Shown: positions 7,555 to 15,436 of the stretch, in pieces
Layout of the letters: every line of letters starts with the position of its first letter
How positions within the stretch are numbered: position 1 is the stretch's first letter
NCBI GenBank assembly: GCA_008501735.1
Contig: QQUF01000037.1
Span: 1-41,202 of the forward strand
Source: Calditrichota bacterium
GTDB taxonomy: Bacteria; CLD3
Length of the DNA stretch: 41,202 nucleotides
Direction: 5' to 3'
Notes under the pieces: generated by a model
Seen by the model: the letters and a program-made list of their open reading frames with translations, nothing else
Databases searched by the model: none
What the model was told of the DNA's origin: nothing
Program-made: the position numbers and the translations under genes

Positions 7555-8814
7555 CTCTTTTAATTGAATTTGACTTTGGTATTTTCTTGGGAAGTAAGTT
7601 CCTTCTGAGCCTGTTTGGACTTCAATTTCAACGACTTTCTGTTTGTCGAAATTGATTTTAATGAAGCTTCCTGATACTTGGTTTGCACCACTTTTGTCGT
7701 CCAAGTAATAAACACTTTCGGCATTTTGCTTGATTTGAGATTCGTTTAGTTCGCCATCTTTGAAGACCATCGTAATCTCTTTTCCTTTCATCAAGTTTGT
7801 GTTTCCTGTTTTTTCAGAAAGTGATTTTGCAAACGCTTTTCCTTTGACAAAAACAGAATCTAACTTTTCGTCTTTGAACAAAATTTCAATCAATCTTCCG
7901 TCCAAGTCATTACTTTTTTGTTTAATTCTTGGCTCTGAGCGAAGAACTAACTTTGAGGTTTCGGTGTAGTAAAAGGCGGAATCGCAAAAAGCATCAAACT
8001 CTTCGCTTGTGATTCTAACATCTTCCGTTACCAAAAAGTAACTTGAATCTTGGTAGCCTTCCATTCTTTTCCCAATAACTTTCAATTGTTGTTTTCCTGT
8101 CGAGTCAAATTTAGTAAGAACAGGTTCGCCAAGAGCAACTAAAACTTTGATGTCAGTGTTGTAAATTAAAAGATTACTACTCAAAACAACTTTGTGAGAA
8201 TCATTTGTAACTGTAACATTTCCTTCTGCTCTTGCCTGAAAAAGTTTCTCCGAATGCGTAATTTCATTAGCAAAAACAACTGTGTTTCCGTAGTAAAGTT
8301 CTGCATTTTCGTAAGCACGAATGAACAAATCTTTGCGGAAATAATCTGCTTTATCAGCCCGCAATTCATAACTTGTGTCTTTGTAAACGACATTTCCACG
8401 AAGTGCGTAAGAATCAGAAATTTGTGAATAAACAAGACTATCACAAGTCAAAACTTTTGTGGTGTCAATAATTTCAACATTGTCCCAAAAAGTCGAAATT
8501 TTGATATTTTCGTTGTAGCGTGCAAAATCCGAAGCAATCGAAGACTCACCTTGAGTAAACAAAACATTTCCAATCAAAAATTTCTCATTGATTCCAAACT
8601 TAGTAACATTTTTCAAAGTGTCGGCGTGTTCAAGGTAAAGCAAATCATCCTGAGCAGAACAGTGAACAGTGAACAGTGAACAGTGAACAGTGAAGAGAAA
8701 AAGGATTTGTAGGATTACCGACTTTAGTCGTTTTTTTACCTCAGGACAGACTAAAGTCCGCAATCCTGTTCTCCTGTCTCCTGACTTCTGTCTCCTGACT
8801 TCTTCCCTTCTCAT
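7552..8814 (-). CDS. OstA-like / LptA-family LPS transport protein
   Basis: Periplasmic beta-jellyroll protein of the OstA/LptA superfamily (420 aa, the Bacteroidota OstA-like type, longer than E. coli LptA). The fold's repeating pattern is visible: GNVVYKDTSYELRADKADY, then AEGNVTVTNDSHKVVLSSNLLIYN, then VRITSEEFDAFCDSAFYY. The family forms the bridge that carries LPS from LptC to the outer membrane. Its start overlaps the lptC stop as ATGA, supporting translational coupling. The N-terminus is odd. After the start ATG come about 37 residues encoded by short repeats and an inverted repeat. A hydrophobic core made by five GAACAGT copies (LFTVHCSLFTVHCSA) then acts as the only apparent signal peptide. 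Its stop codon lies in the 7478-7554 palindrome. Confidence 0.82.
   Translation of the reverse strand: MRREEVRRQKSGDRRTGLRTLVCPEVKKRLKSVILQILFLFTVHCSLFTVHCSAQDDLLYLEHADTLKNVTKFGINEKFLIGNVLFTQGESSIASDFARYNENIKISTFWDNVEIIDTTKVLTCDSLVYSQISDSYALRGNVVYKDTSYELRADKADYFRKDLFIRAYENAELYYGNTVVFANEITHSEKLFQARAEGNVTVTNDSHKVVLSSNLLIYNTDIKVLVALGEPVLTKFDSTGKQQLKVIGKRMEGYQDSSYFLVTEDVRITSEEFDAFCDSAFYYTETSKLVLRSEPRIKQKSNDLDGRLIEILFKDEKLDSVFVKGKAFAKSLSEKTGNTNLMKGKEITMVFKDGELNESQIKQNAESVYYLDDKSGANQVSGSFIKINFDKQKVVEIEVQTGSEGTYFPRKYQSQIQLKE
8657..8691. repeat. Five perfect tandem copies of a 7-bp unit (GAACAGT) inside a coding region
   Basis: GAACAGT is repeated five times without error, followed by a partial unit GAAG. 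On the minus strand it codes for the hydrophobic stretch LFTVHCSLFTVHCS of the OstA-like protein's signal peptide. Because the unit is 7 bp, losing or gaining one or two copies shifts the frame, and a change of three restores it. A two-copy relative occurs at 26846-26871. Confidence 0.85.
8711..8766. repeat. Inverted repeat, GACTTTAGTC family, copy 1
   Basis: The left arm AGGATTACCGACTTTAGTC pairs with the right arm GACTAAAGTCCGCAATCCT (two mismatches over 19 bp) around an 18-bp loop. It is clearly related to the perfect hairpin at 11825-11878 (AGATTGCAGACTTTAGTCC arm). This copy lies inside the 5' coding region of the OstA-like gene, next to a tandem 14-bp duplication (CTGTCTCCTGACTT, twice, 8774-8801). 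Confidence 0.75.
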
Positions 8815-9356
8815 TTCAGTTTACTTCTGTCAATTGTTCGTTCTGATTTTCCGTAAGGGTTCTCGATGTGCCAATTTTCAAGTTTTTCGTCGCTTTCAAG
8901 TCCTGTTCCGTAAAGAGTGTCTTCTTCGGTTACAACCATTACTTTTACTTCTGTTTTGAAAATTCTGTCTTTTTGAATCCAGTGCATTTCGTCTGTAAAA
9001 ATCGTAATTCCTGAATCAGAATGAACAACAACGTTTCCGAAAGCATCAACGTCGTTTGTCTTTTCAAAAACGATGCCTGAATCAGCGTCAACAGTTGAAG
9101 AAATTTTCCCATTTTCAAAAATATTTACGCGAATTTTCCCTGTGGCAATAAGTTGCTTTTCAACTTCGAACTTTTGGATTTCACCTGCAAGGATTTTTGA
9201 GGAAAGTTTTCCTTCGTTAAAAACTGAAATTTCGGAAGCCCAAACTTGTTGATTTGGCTTTCCTTCAATGTCAATTTCAGAAGTATAAGGAAGTTCCTCT
9301 TTCTGACAAGAAGTCAAAATGACTAAATAGAAAATTAAGAAGAAATATTTTTTCAT
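8811..9356 (-). CDS. lptC: LptC, LPS export ABC transporter periplasmic protein
   Basis: A 181-aa LptC homologue. It has a short hydrophobic leader ending in a lipobox, LTSC (Cys17), so it is likely a lipoprotein rather than the bitopic form of E. coli. The OstA/LptC jellyroll follows, with typical phrases VFNEGKLSSKILAGEIQKFEVEKQLIATG, FENGKISSTVDADSG, DAFGNVVVHSDSG and LYGTGLESDEKLENWHIENPYG. LptC accepts LPS from the LptB2FG transporter and passes it to the LptA-like bridge, encoded next with an ATGA overlap. It is divergent from hscA across 192 bp. The permease and ATPase genes are not in this window. Confidence 0.88.
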   Translation of the reverse strand: MKKYFFLIFYLVILTSCQKEELPYTSEIDIEGKPNQQVWASEISVFNEGKLSSKILAGEIQKFEVEKQLIATGKIRVNIFENGKISSTVDADSGIVFEKTNDVDAFGNVVVHSDSGITIFTDEMHWIQKDRIFKTEVKVMVVTEEDTLYGTGLESDEKLENWHIENPYGKSERTIDRSKLK

Positions 9357-9439
9357 TCAAAACTACGAGTTGAAATTGTTAGTGTAAAATTGTAGCAGTG
9401 CCAAAAAATTTAACACAAAAACAACAAACTAAAAACTAT

Positions 9440-9469
9440 TAATGATTAATCATTGTTCATTAATCATTA
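9440..9469. repeat. Perfect AT-rich hairpin between lptC and hscA
   Basis: TAATGATTAA and TTAATCATTA form perfect 10-bp arms around a 10-bp loop, and the left arm itself contains the 12-bp palindrome ATGATTAATCAT. It lies in the divergent lptC/hscA promoter region, about 80 bp before each start, so it may be an operator or a member of the local short-repeat family (ATTGTTCATTAATC type). The function cannot be told. Confidence 0.45.
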
Positions 9470-9548
9470 GTTTAGATTTGAGCATAGTTTTTGTTACCTT
9501 TAGAAAATCTAAAATTAGATGACAAAAAAATAGAATTTAGGATAAATT

Positions 9549-11426
9549 ATGCCACTTTTACAGATAGGTTTACCCGGAAAGAAAAAACCAGAACCGAAAA
9601 AAGAACTAATTGTCGGAATTGACCTTGGAACCACAAACAGCTTAATCGCATTTATGGACGGAGAAACCCCAAAAATTATCGCAAGTAAATCTGAAGAAAC
9701 AATTGTTCCTTCAGTAATTTCAATTGACGAGGATTTTAATGTGATTATCGGTCACAAAGCCAAAGAGAAATTACTTTTAGACCCCGAACACACTGTTTAC
9801 TCAGTAAAAAGGTTGATGGGAAAATCTTACCAAGATGTAGAAAACGACACTCATTTAATCAGTTACAAACTCGCTGACGAACAAACAGGTTTGGTGCGTG
9901 TGAAAATCGGTGAAAATTACTACACTCCAATCGAACTTTCAGCAATGATTTTGAGAGACCTCAAAGCTCGTGCTGAAAAATATTTTGGGCAAAAAATTTC
10001 AAAATCAGTGATTACAGTTCCTGCTTACTTCAACGACAGCCAAAGACAAGCAACGAAAGATGCAGGTAAAATCGCAGGACTCGAAGTTTTGAGAATTGTG
10101 AACGAACCAACGGCAGCAGCTTTGTCTTACGGTTTGGATTCTAAAAATCACGAAACAATCGCAGTTTACGACTTTGGTGGTGGAACTTTTGACATTTCAA
10201 TTTTAAAAGTTGAAGATGGAGTTTTTGAAGTTTTGGCAACAAACGGCGACACTTATCTCGGCGGAGATGATTTTGACCAAAAATTAATGGGACTTTTCAG
10301 CAAAGAAATTCAAACTGAAAAAGGTTTTAATGCAGAAAGCACTCCAGAAAAATTACAGAAATTAAGAAATGCCGCAGAAAATGCTAAGAAACTGCTTTCG
10401 AGCCAAAATGAAGTAAGCATCAAAATCGAATTTCCTGAGGAGAACTACACTTACGAAAGAGAAATTACCAAAGATTTTTATGAAGAGTTGATTGCTTCAA
10501 CGGTTGAAAGGACAATGGAAATTTGTAGAAAAGCAATCAAAGATTCAGGTTTAAAAGTTTGCGATATTGACAACATTGTTTTGGTTGGAGGTTCAACCCG
10601 AACTCCTTTGGTTAGAAAAAAAGTTGAAGAGTTTTTTGGAAGAAAACCATTTTCAGACCTTGATCCAGATGAAGTTGTTGCACTTGGAGCAGCAGTTCAA
10701 GCAGACATTCTGTCGGGTCATAGAAAAGACATTTTACTTCTTGACGTAACTCCACTTTCACTTGGAATCGAAACTTTCGGTGGAGTAATGAATGTTTTAA
10801 TTCCACGAAACACAACTATTCCAACCCGTGCAGGAGAAACTTTTACAACTTACGTTGAAAATCAAACAGGAATTGACATCAATGTTTACCAAGGTGAAAG
10901 AGAACTAGTCAAAGACAATCGCCAACTTGCAAGTTTCAAACTTTCAGGAATTGTTCCACAACCTGCAGGAATGCCGAAAATCAATGTAATTTTCACACTT
11001 GACGCTGACGGAATTTTACGAGTTACAGCCAAAGACAAAAACACGGAAGTCGAGGCTTCAATAAAAGTAAAACCAACTTACGGTTTGAAAGACGAAGAAG
11101 TTGAAGGAATGCTTGCAAGTTCATTGGAAAATGCTGAAAAAGATATGGCAGACAGAATGTTAATTGAGGCAAGGACAGAGTCAGATGCAATTATCAAAAG
11201 TACTGAAAAAGCAATTGAAACACACGGACACTTAATTTCAGAAGAACAGAAAGAAACGATTTTAAATACTTTAATTGAGTTGAAAGAAACTCAAAAACAG
11301 ACAAACCATAAAACGATTGTAAATTTGACCGAAAGGTTAAATGAAGAATCAACACCTCTTGCACAGAATATTTTAAATTCAGTTGCAGAGGCAGCTTTAG
11401 AAAATAAAAACATTACAGAAGTTTAG
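9549..11426 (+). CDS. hscA: Fe-S cluster assembly chaperone HscA (Hsp70 family)
   Basis: A 625-aa Hsp70. ATPase-domain motifs are all present: GIDLGTTNS (phosphate 1), [13 protein letters not shown] (connect 1), [10 protein letters not shown] (phosphate 2) and [12 protein letters not shown] (adenosine). The beta substrate domain begins at about 390 with [17 protein letters not shown], followed by a helical lid. The N-terminal extension [19 protein letters not shown] and the directly following ISC-type ferredoxin gene (16 bp away) point to HscA, which releases clusters from the scaffold IscU, rather than to DnaK. No hscB, iscU or iscS is in the window, so the rest of the pathway must lie elsewhere. 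Assignment as HscA rather than a second DnaK rests on the ferredoxin neighbour. Confidence 0.82.
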   Translation: MPLLQIGLPGKKKPEPKKELIVGIDLGTTNSLIAFMDGETPKIIASKSEETIVPSVISIDEDFNVIIGHKAKEKLLLDPEHTVYSVKRLMGKSYQDVENDTHLISYKLADEQTGLVRVKIGENYYTPIELSAMILRDLKARAEKYFGQKISKSVITVPAYFNDSQRQATKDAGKIAGLEVLRIVNEPTAAALSYGLDSKNHETIAVYDFGGGTFDISILKVEDGVFEVLATNGDTYLGGDDFDQKLMGLFSKEIQTEKGFNAESTPEKLQKLRNAAENAKKLLSSQNEVSIKIEFPEENYTYEREITKDFYEELIASTVERTMEICRKAIKDSGLKVCDIDNIVLVGGSTRTPLVRKKVEEFFGRKPFSDLDPDEVVALGAAVQADILSGHRKDILLLDVTPLSLGIETFGGVMNVLIPRNTTIPTRAGETFTTYVENQTGIDINVYQGERELVKDNRQLASFKLSGIVPQPAGMPKINVIFTLDADGILRVTAKDKNTEVEASIKVKPTYGLKDEEVEGMLASSLENAEKDMADRMLIEARTESDAIIKSTEKAIETHGHLISEEQKETILNTLIELKETQKQTNHKTIVNLTERLNEESTPLAQNILNSVAEAALENKNITEV

Positions 11427-11442
11427 GAAAGAATTTAGAAAA

Positions 11443-11736
11443 ATGCCAAAAATAACATTACTCAAAGACGATAAAGAATACATTTTAGATGCCGAAATTG
11501 GAGAAAACATTCTCGAAATTGCACTTGCTAATGACATTGAAATTCAACACAATTGCGGTGGAGTTTGTGCTTGTTCAACTTGCCACATTCACGTTTTGGA
11601 CGGAATGGAAAACCTTAGCGAGCTTACAGACGAAGAAGAAGAACAACTTGACGAAGCTTGGGATTTGAGCTTGGACTCAAGACTTAGTTGCCAATGCGTT
11701 GTTAGTGGCGATGCGAAGGTTAAAGTGATAAATTAA
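11443..11736 (+). CDS. fdx: 2Fe-2S ferredoxin, ISC type
   Basis: A 97-aa plant/adrenodoxin-fold ferredoxin. The cluster loop is NCGGVCACSTCHIHV, giving the C-x5-C-x2-C spacing of ISC-type ferredoxins, with the fourth ligand in RLSCQC near the C-terminus. An additional Cys (the GGVCAC cysteine) falls inside the loop, also common in this subfamily. The acidic patch LTDEEEEQLDEA before the last ligand is the usual partner-binding region. It supplies electrons for Fe-S assembly on the scaffold. It lies 16 bp behind hscA, and the operon seems to end in the repeat cluster that follows. Confidence 0.9.
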   Translation: MPKITLLKDDKEYILDAEIGENILEIALANDIEIQHNCGGVCACSTCHIHVLDGMENLSELTDEEEEQLDEAWDLSLDSRLSCQCVVSGDAKVKVIN

Positions 11737-11741
11737 AGAAT

Positions 11742-11794
11742 TCAGAAGACAGGAGTCAGAATTCAGAATGGGAGTTTCACTTTGCGTGAAACTC
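11742..11794. repeat. Short-repeat cluster and hairpin after fdx
   Basis: Two copies of GAATTCAGAA flank GACAGGAGTCA, a motif close to the reverse complement of the 14-bp duplication near 8774-8801. A hairpin follows at 11772-11794: GAGTTTCAC-TTTGC-GTGAAACTC, with 9-bp perfect arms. It is non-coding. The hairpin lacks a clear T-run, so I do not call it a terminator. Confidence 0.6.
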
Positions 11795-11824
11795 TTGGTT
11801 CAAACAAAGTAAATAAATAATTTT

Positions 11825-11878
11825 AGATTGCAGACTTTAGTCCGTTTTTAGGCACAAACGGACTAAAGTCTGCAATCT
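11825..11878. repeat. Perfect inverted repeat, GACTTTAGTC family, copy 2
   Basis: Perfect 23-bp arms, from AGATTGCAGACTTTAGTCCG continuing TTT, around an 8-bp loop. The downstream arm runs into TTATTTTTTT, so on the plus strand it could also terminate hscA-fdx transcription. It is the same family as the inverted repeat at 8711-8766, and both copies sit beside GACAGGAGTCAG-type sequence, so the two loci share a composite structure. Confidence 0.75.
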
Positions 11879-11909
11879 TATTTTTTTGACTTTAAAAATC
11901 AAAGTAACA

Positions 11910-12533
11910 ATGAAAATAATTGACATCTCACCAGAAGTAAAAATTGGAAGTCCTGTTTGGCCCGGCGACACGGAATTTTCTTACAAATGGGTTATGGAAA
12001 TGGAAGACGGAATGTCTTGCAATGTTTCTACAATCACAACTTCAGTTCACATCGGAGCTCACACAGATGCTCCTTTTCACTTTGAACCAAACGGGCAAAC
12101 AATTGATGAAGTTCCTCTTGAAAAATACATTGGGAAAGCCTTAGTAATCGAAGTGAATGCAAATGAGAAAGTTAAACCCGAAGACTTTGCACACGTAACT
12201 TTAGATGGAGTTGAAAGAGTTCTTTTCAAAACAAAAAAGTCTCCTCCTATCGAAAATTTTGATACAGATTACATTGCAGTTGCAAACGAAACTGCTGAAC
12301 TTCTAGCAAAAAAAGGAATTGTTTTAGTTGGAATTGACACATATTCAATGGACGATTTCCACAGCAAAGACTTGAAAACTCACCACATTCTTTTGCAAAA
12401 TGGAATTGCGATTTTAGAAGGAATTGACCTTTCTAAAGTAGAAACAGGAACTTACGAATTAATCGCTTTACCTTTAAAACTCAAAGGTCTTGACGCTTCT
12501 CCCGTGAGAGCAATTTTACGCACACTTGATTAA
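11910..12533 (+). CDS. Cyclase family protein, kynurenine formamidase-like (KynB family)
   Basis: A 207-aa protein of the cyclase/arylformamidase family. The metal-binding signature HIGAHTDAPFHF (HxGTHxDxPxH type) is intact, followed by GKALVIEV, a central VGIDTYSMDD and the C-terminal LPLKLKGLDASPVRAIL typical of KynB. Known members hydrolyse N-formylkynurenine or act as cyclases or isatin hydrolases. No other kynurenine pathway gene is adjacent, so the substrate is uncertain. I chose ATG 11910 (MKIIDISPEVKIG, where KynB proteins normally begin) over an in-frame TTG at 11886. An osmC-type gene follows 12 bp downstream, probably in the same operon. Confidence 0.85.
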   Translation: MKIIDISPEVKIGSPVWPGDTEFSYKWVMEMEDGMSCNVSTITTSVHIGAHTDAPFHFEPNGQTIDEVPLEKYIGKALVIEVNANEKVKPEDFAHVTLDGVERVLFKTKKSPPIENFDTDYIAVANETAELLAKKGIVLVGIDTYSMDDFHSKDLKTHHILLQNGIAILEGIDLSKVETGTYELIALPLKLKGLDASPVRAILRTLD

Positions 12534-12545
12534 TTGAGACAATAA

Positions 12546-12956
12546 ATGTCAGACATTAAAATTAAAATTCTCGGAAATGGTTTTTGCGAAGCGACTCACG
12601 AAGAGTTCGGCGAAAAAGTAAAAACTTCAATCTCACCAATTTTTGGTGGTAAAGGTGAAAATTTCTCTTCAACAGACTTGGTTGCCGCTGCTTTGGGAAC
12701 TTGTGTTGCAAGTAGCTTGGAAGGTTTTGCTAAAAGAAGTGATTTGAATTTTAATGAATTTGAAATTATGGTTGAAAAAGAACTTTCCGATTCGCCAAAA
12801 AGAATTTCAGCACTAAAAATCGAAATTGCTTACCCAAAGAAATTAGACGATAAAACCCTACTAAAAATTATAAGAATAATTAATTCTTGTCCCGTAAGAA
12901 AAAGTTTGAATCCTGAAATTATTGTCGAATCAAGGTTTAGAGAAATAAAGAAGTAG
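12546..12956 (+). CDS. OsmC family protein (peroxiredoxin-like)
   Basis: A 136-aa OsmC/Ohr-superfamily protein, which typically reduces organic hydroperoxides using two cysteines. The first is in LGTCVASS on the central helix and the second in NSCPVRKSL; both are present at family positions. The N-terminal strand pair and PIFGGKGENFSSTDLVAAALG agree with the OsmC/YhfA class rather than Ohr. It follows the cyclase gene by 12 bp. Its TAG stop (12954-12956) is the first three bases of the palindromic repeat 12953-12980. Confidence 0.88.
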   Translation: MSDIKIKILGNGFCEATHEEFGEKVKTSISPIFGGKGENFSSTDLVAAALGTCVASSLEGFAKRSDLNFNEFEIMVEKELSDSPKRISALKIEIAYPKKLDDKTLLKIIRIINSCPVRKSLNPEIIVESRFREIKK

Positions 12957-12980
12957 GGAACAAAGATTTTTGTTCCCTAC
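12953..12980. repeat. TAGGGAACAAA hairpin repeat, copy 1 (bidirectional terminator-like)
   Basis: Arms TAGGGAACAAA and TTTGTTCCCTA (11 bp, perfect) flank a GATT loop, plus one more G/C pair outside. It overlaps the osmC stop codon and lies between convergent genes (osmC and the aldehyde dehydrogenase). An almost identical copy is at 22873-22900, also between convergent genes. It could fold as a terminator hairpin from either side, though without a strong T-run. Confidence 0.75.
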
Positions 12981-12998
12981 AAATCGAAAATTGTTTTG

Positions 12999-14537
12999 TT
13001 AGAAATCGAATTTAATTCCTTGAGCAAGTGGTAAATCGTTTCCGAAATTCATTGTGTTCGTTTGACGACGCATATAAATTTTCCACGAATCACTTCCCGA
13101 CTCTCTTCCACCACCAGTTTCTTTTTCTCCACCAAAAGCTCCGCCAATTTCAGCTCCAGAAGTTCCGATGTTCACGTTTGCAATTCCGCAATCTGACCCC
13201 CAATGTGAAAGAAATTGTTCTGCTTCAAGCATATTTTTGGTGAAAATAGCAGATGAAAGTCCTTGTGCAACTCCGTTATGAAGTTCCATTGCTTCGTCTA
13301 AATTTTTGTATTTCATCAAGTATAAAATTGGTGCAAAAGTTTCTTCCTGAACGATTTCATAAGAATTTTCAGCTTCGGCGATACAAGGACGAACATAACA
13401 ACCTGATTCGTAGCCTTCACCTTCCAAAACTTCACCACCGTAAATTACTTTTCCACCTTCTTCTTTGAGTTTGACAATCGCTTCTTGCATTGTGTCAACA
13501 GCAGTTTTGTCGATGAGAGGTCCAACGTGATTTTTCTCGTCTAAAGGGTCTCCGATTGTGAGACTGTTGTAAGCAGAAAGTAAAGATTCTTTCACTTTTT
13601 CATACATTGACTCTTGAATGATTAATCTTCTTGTAGAAGTACAGCGTTGTCCAGCTGTTCCGACTGCTCCGAAAACAGAAGCCATAATTGCCATTTTCAA
13701 ATCAGCTTCTTCACTGATGATAATTGCGTTGTTTCCACCGAGTTCGAGTAAAGAACGTCCGAGTCTTTTTCCGACAACTTCGGCAACCCTTTTTCCCATT
13801 CGAGTCGAGCCTGTTGCAGAAATTAAAGGAATTCGTTTGTCGTTGAGCATTTCTTCACCAACAGTTGCACCACGTCCAATTACTGTACAGAAAAGTCCTT
13901 CTGGAAGGTCTTCGATTTCGTTCATAATATTTTGAACAGCGACGGCACAAAGAGGAGTTTTGCTTGAAGGTTTCCAAACAGTTGGGTCTCCGCAAACTGC
14001 TGCAAGCATTGAATTCCAAGCCCAAACTGCAACAGGGAAATTAAATGCAGAAATTACACCGATAATTCCGAGTGGGTGATATTGCTCGTACATTCTGTGA
14101 GAAGGTCTTTCCGAATGCATTGTCAAACCGTAAAGTTGACGAGAAAGTCCGACTGCGAAATCGCAAATGTCAATCATTTCTTGAACTTCACCAAGACCTT
14201 CTTGAAGGCTTTTTCCCATTTCATAAGAAACAAGCATTCCAAGTTCTTGTTTGTATTCGCGAAGTTTCATTCCAGCTTGACGAACTAATTCGCCACGTTT
14301 TGGTGCAGGAATTTGTCGCCATTCTTTGAAAGCATTTTCAGCTGTTTCAATGATTGCGTTATATTCGTCAGTAGAAACTTGGTTTACTTTTGCAATATAT
14401 TCGCCATTTGTTGGAGAGTAAACTTCAATTACTCCATTGGCTTCACTTCCGTACCATTTTTTACCTGTTGAACCACCAAGATTTGTTTCTGAAATACCTA
14501 ATTTTTTAAGAAAATCTTTCAATTGTTTTATCTCCAT
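12999..14537 (-). CDS. Aldehyde dehydrogenase, ALDH7 (antiquitin / aminoadipate-semialdehyde) type
   Basis: NAD(P)+-dependent aldehyde dehydrogenase of 512 aa. Catalytic residues are Cys299 (GTAGQRCTSTRRL), Glu265 (LLELGGNNA), Asn166 (SAFNFPVAVWAWN) and Lys189 (WKPSSKTP). The phrases GLTMHSERPSHRMYEQYHPLG, ELGGNNAIIIS and TNTMNFGNDLPLAQGIKFD are those of ALDH7 (antiquitin, piperideine-6-carboxylate/alpha-aminoadipic semialdehyde dehydrogenase), which acts in lysine degradation. A GFGGEK-like GGAFGGEKETGGGRESGSD segment near the C-terminus fits too. No other lysine catabolism gene is adjacent. It is monocistronic in appearance. Confidence 0.9.
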   Translation of the reverse strand: MEIKQLKDFLKKLGISETNLGGSTGKKWYGSEANGVIEVYSPTNGEYIAKVNQVSTDEYNAIIETAENAFKEWRQIPAPKRGELVRQAGMKLREYKQELGMLVSYEMGKSLQEGLGEVQEMIDICDFAVGLSRQLYGLTMHSERPSHRMYEQYHPLGIIGVISAFNFPVAVWAWNSMLAAVCGDPTVWKPSSKTPLCAVAVQNIMNEIEDLPEGLFCTVIGRGATVGEEMLNDKRIPLISATGSTRMGKRVAEVVGKRLGRSLLELGGNNAIIISEEADLKMAIMASVFGAVGTAGQRCTSTRRLIIQESMYEKVKESLLSAYNSLTIGDPLDEKNHVGPLIDKTAVDTMQEAIVKLKEEGGKVIYGGEVLEGEGYESGCYVRPCIAEAENSYEIVQEETFAPILYLMKYKNLDEAMELHNGVAQGLSSAIFTKNMLEAEQFLSHWGSDCGIANVNIGTSGAEIGGAFGGEKETGGGRESGSDSWKIYMRRQTNTMNFGNDLPLAQGIKFDF

Positions 14538-14621
14538 AAGTTGTTAATTGTTCAAAATTAAATGGCTCTAAAATTAACAAATTTTGAAGTGGATTGATAG
14601 AAGAAAGATGTGAAGTTAGAA

Positions 14622-15344
14622 TTAGTTTTTACGGGCAAGAATAAATATTGAAGTTGCCATAAAAGGAACTTCTGTTGTGTCAGTGTTAAAAATATTTTCA
14701 GTGAAGAAAGTTTTCAGTGAGCCTTCTTTAAGAACGTCCAAAGGAGCTGTCACGTATTCCATTTGCAAAATTTCAAAACCAACTGATTCAAGTAAATTCT
14801 TAATTCTGTTTTTTGTGTAAATTCTTGCTCTTGAATATTTTTCGTGAATTGGTGTTGGGAGCCAAGAAAAAAGAGGAACTCTGTTCCAAGGAAGTAAAGG
14901 CAAATTTGCTCCGTGAGTTTCAAAAATCCACCATTTATTCGGAACTGTGATTGCCGCCAAACCACCTTTTTTGAGAAATTTGTAAAACTCACTAACACTT
15001 TTGTCATCTGTTAAATGTTCGATAACTTCAAAGCTAATTAGCCTATCAAATTGTCTTTCAAATTTTTCATTTTCAATATCAATTAAAACAAATTCACAGT
15101 TTTCTTTTTGATTTTGCTTTTTGTAATTCTCAAAAGCCTCTTTGTGTCCATCAAAAATTTCAATTCCCGTACAACTTTTCATTTCATCAGAAAGTTTGAA
15201 AAGAGAAGCCCCATTTCCACAACCGACATCAACAAGTTCTAAATCTTTTCGACAAAAGCCTTCAATATTTTTCACTAAATCTACTCTTCGCGTGATGATT
15301 TTGTGGTCAAATTCTGCAGGTTTGCCAAGGTGATGTTTACTCAT
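14622..15344 (-). CDS. Class I SAM-dependent methyltransferase
   Basis: A 240-aa Rossmann methyltransferase. Motif I is LVDVGCGNGASLF (about residues 36-48), followed by an acidic second strand GIEIFDG and ISFEVIEHLTDDKSVSEF (motif post-II/III, with EVIEHL typical of the Methyltransf_11/UbiG group). KKGGLAAITVPN is the strand-5 region. The C-terminal half (HGANLPLLPWNRVPLFSWLP) resembles enzymes that methylate lipids, quinones or glycan precursors, but the substrate is unknown. It stands alone between the ALDH gene and an SBBP gene, with gaps of about 85-90 bp on both sides. Confidence 0.85.
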   Translation of the reverse strand: MSKHHLGKPAEFDHKIITRRVDLVKNIEGFCRKDLELVDVGCGNGASLFKLSDEMKSCTGIEIFDGHKEAFENYKKQNQKENCEFVLIDIENEKFERQFDRLISFEVIEHLTDDKSVSEFYKFLKKGGLAAITVPNKWWIFETHGANLPLLPWNRVPLFSWLPTPIHEKYSRARIYTKNRIKNLLESVGFEILQMEYVTAPLDVLKEGSLKTFFTENIFNTDTTEVPFMATSIFILARKN

Positions 15345-15436
15345 TAAAAACTCTAAAAATTAAAATTGCCAAGCTAAAAATTAACTTGGCAAACTTACGA
15401 TAAAACAAAATTCTTCTCAAGTTCAAAAATTGAAAA

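Noticed and set aside
8657-8691. CRISPR-like or direct-repeat array
   Set aside because: The units are only 7 bp and contiguous with no spacers, so this is a simple tandem repeat.
9549-11426. Housekeeping DnaK
   Set aside because: The unusual N-terminal tail and an ISC-type ferredoxin 16 bp downstream favour HscA, though sequence alone cannot fully exclude a DnaK paralogue.
11772-11794. Rho-independent terminator after fdx
   Set aside because: The hairpin is good but no T-run follows. The next hairpin (11825-11878) is a better candidate.
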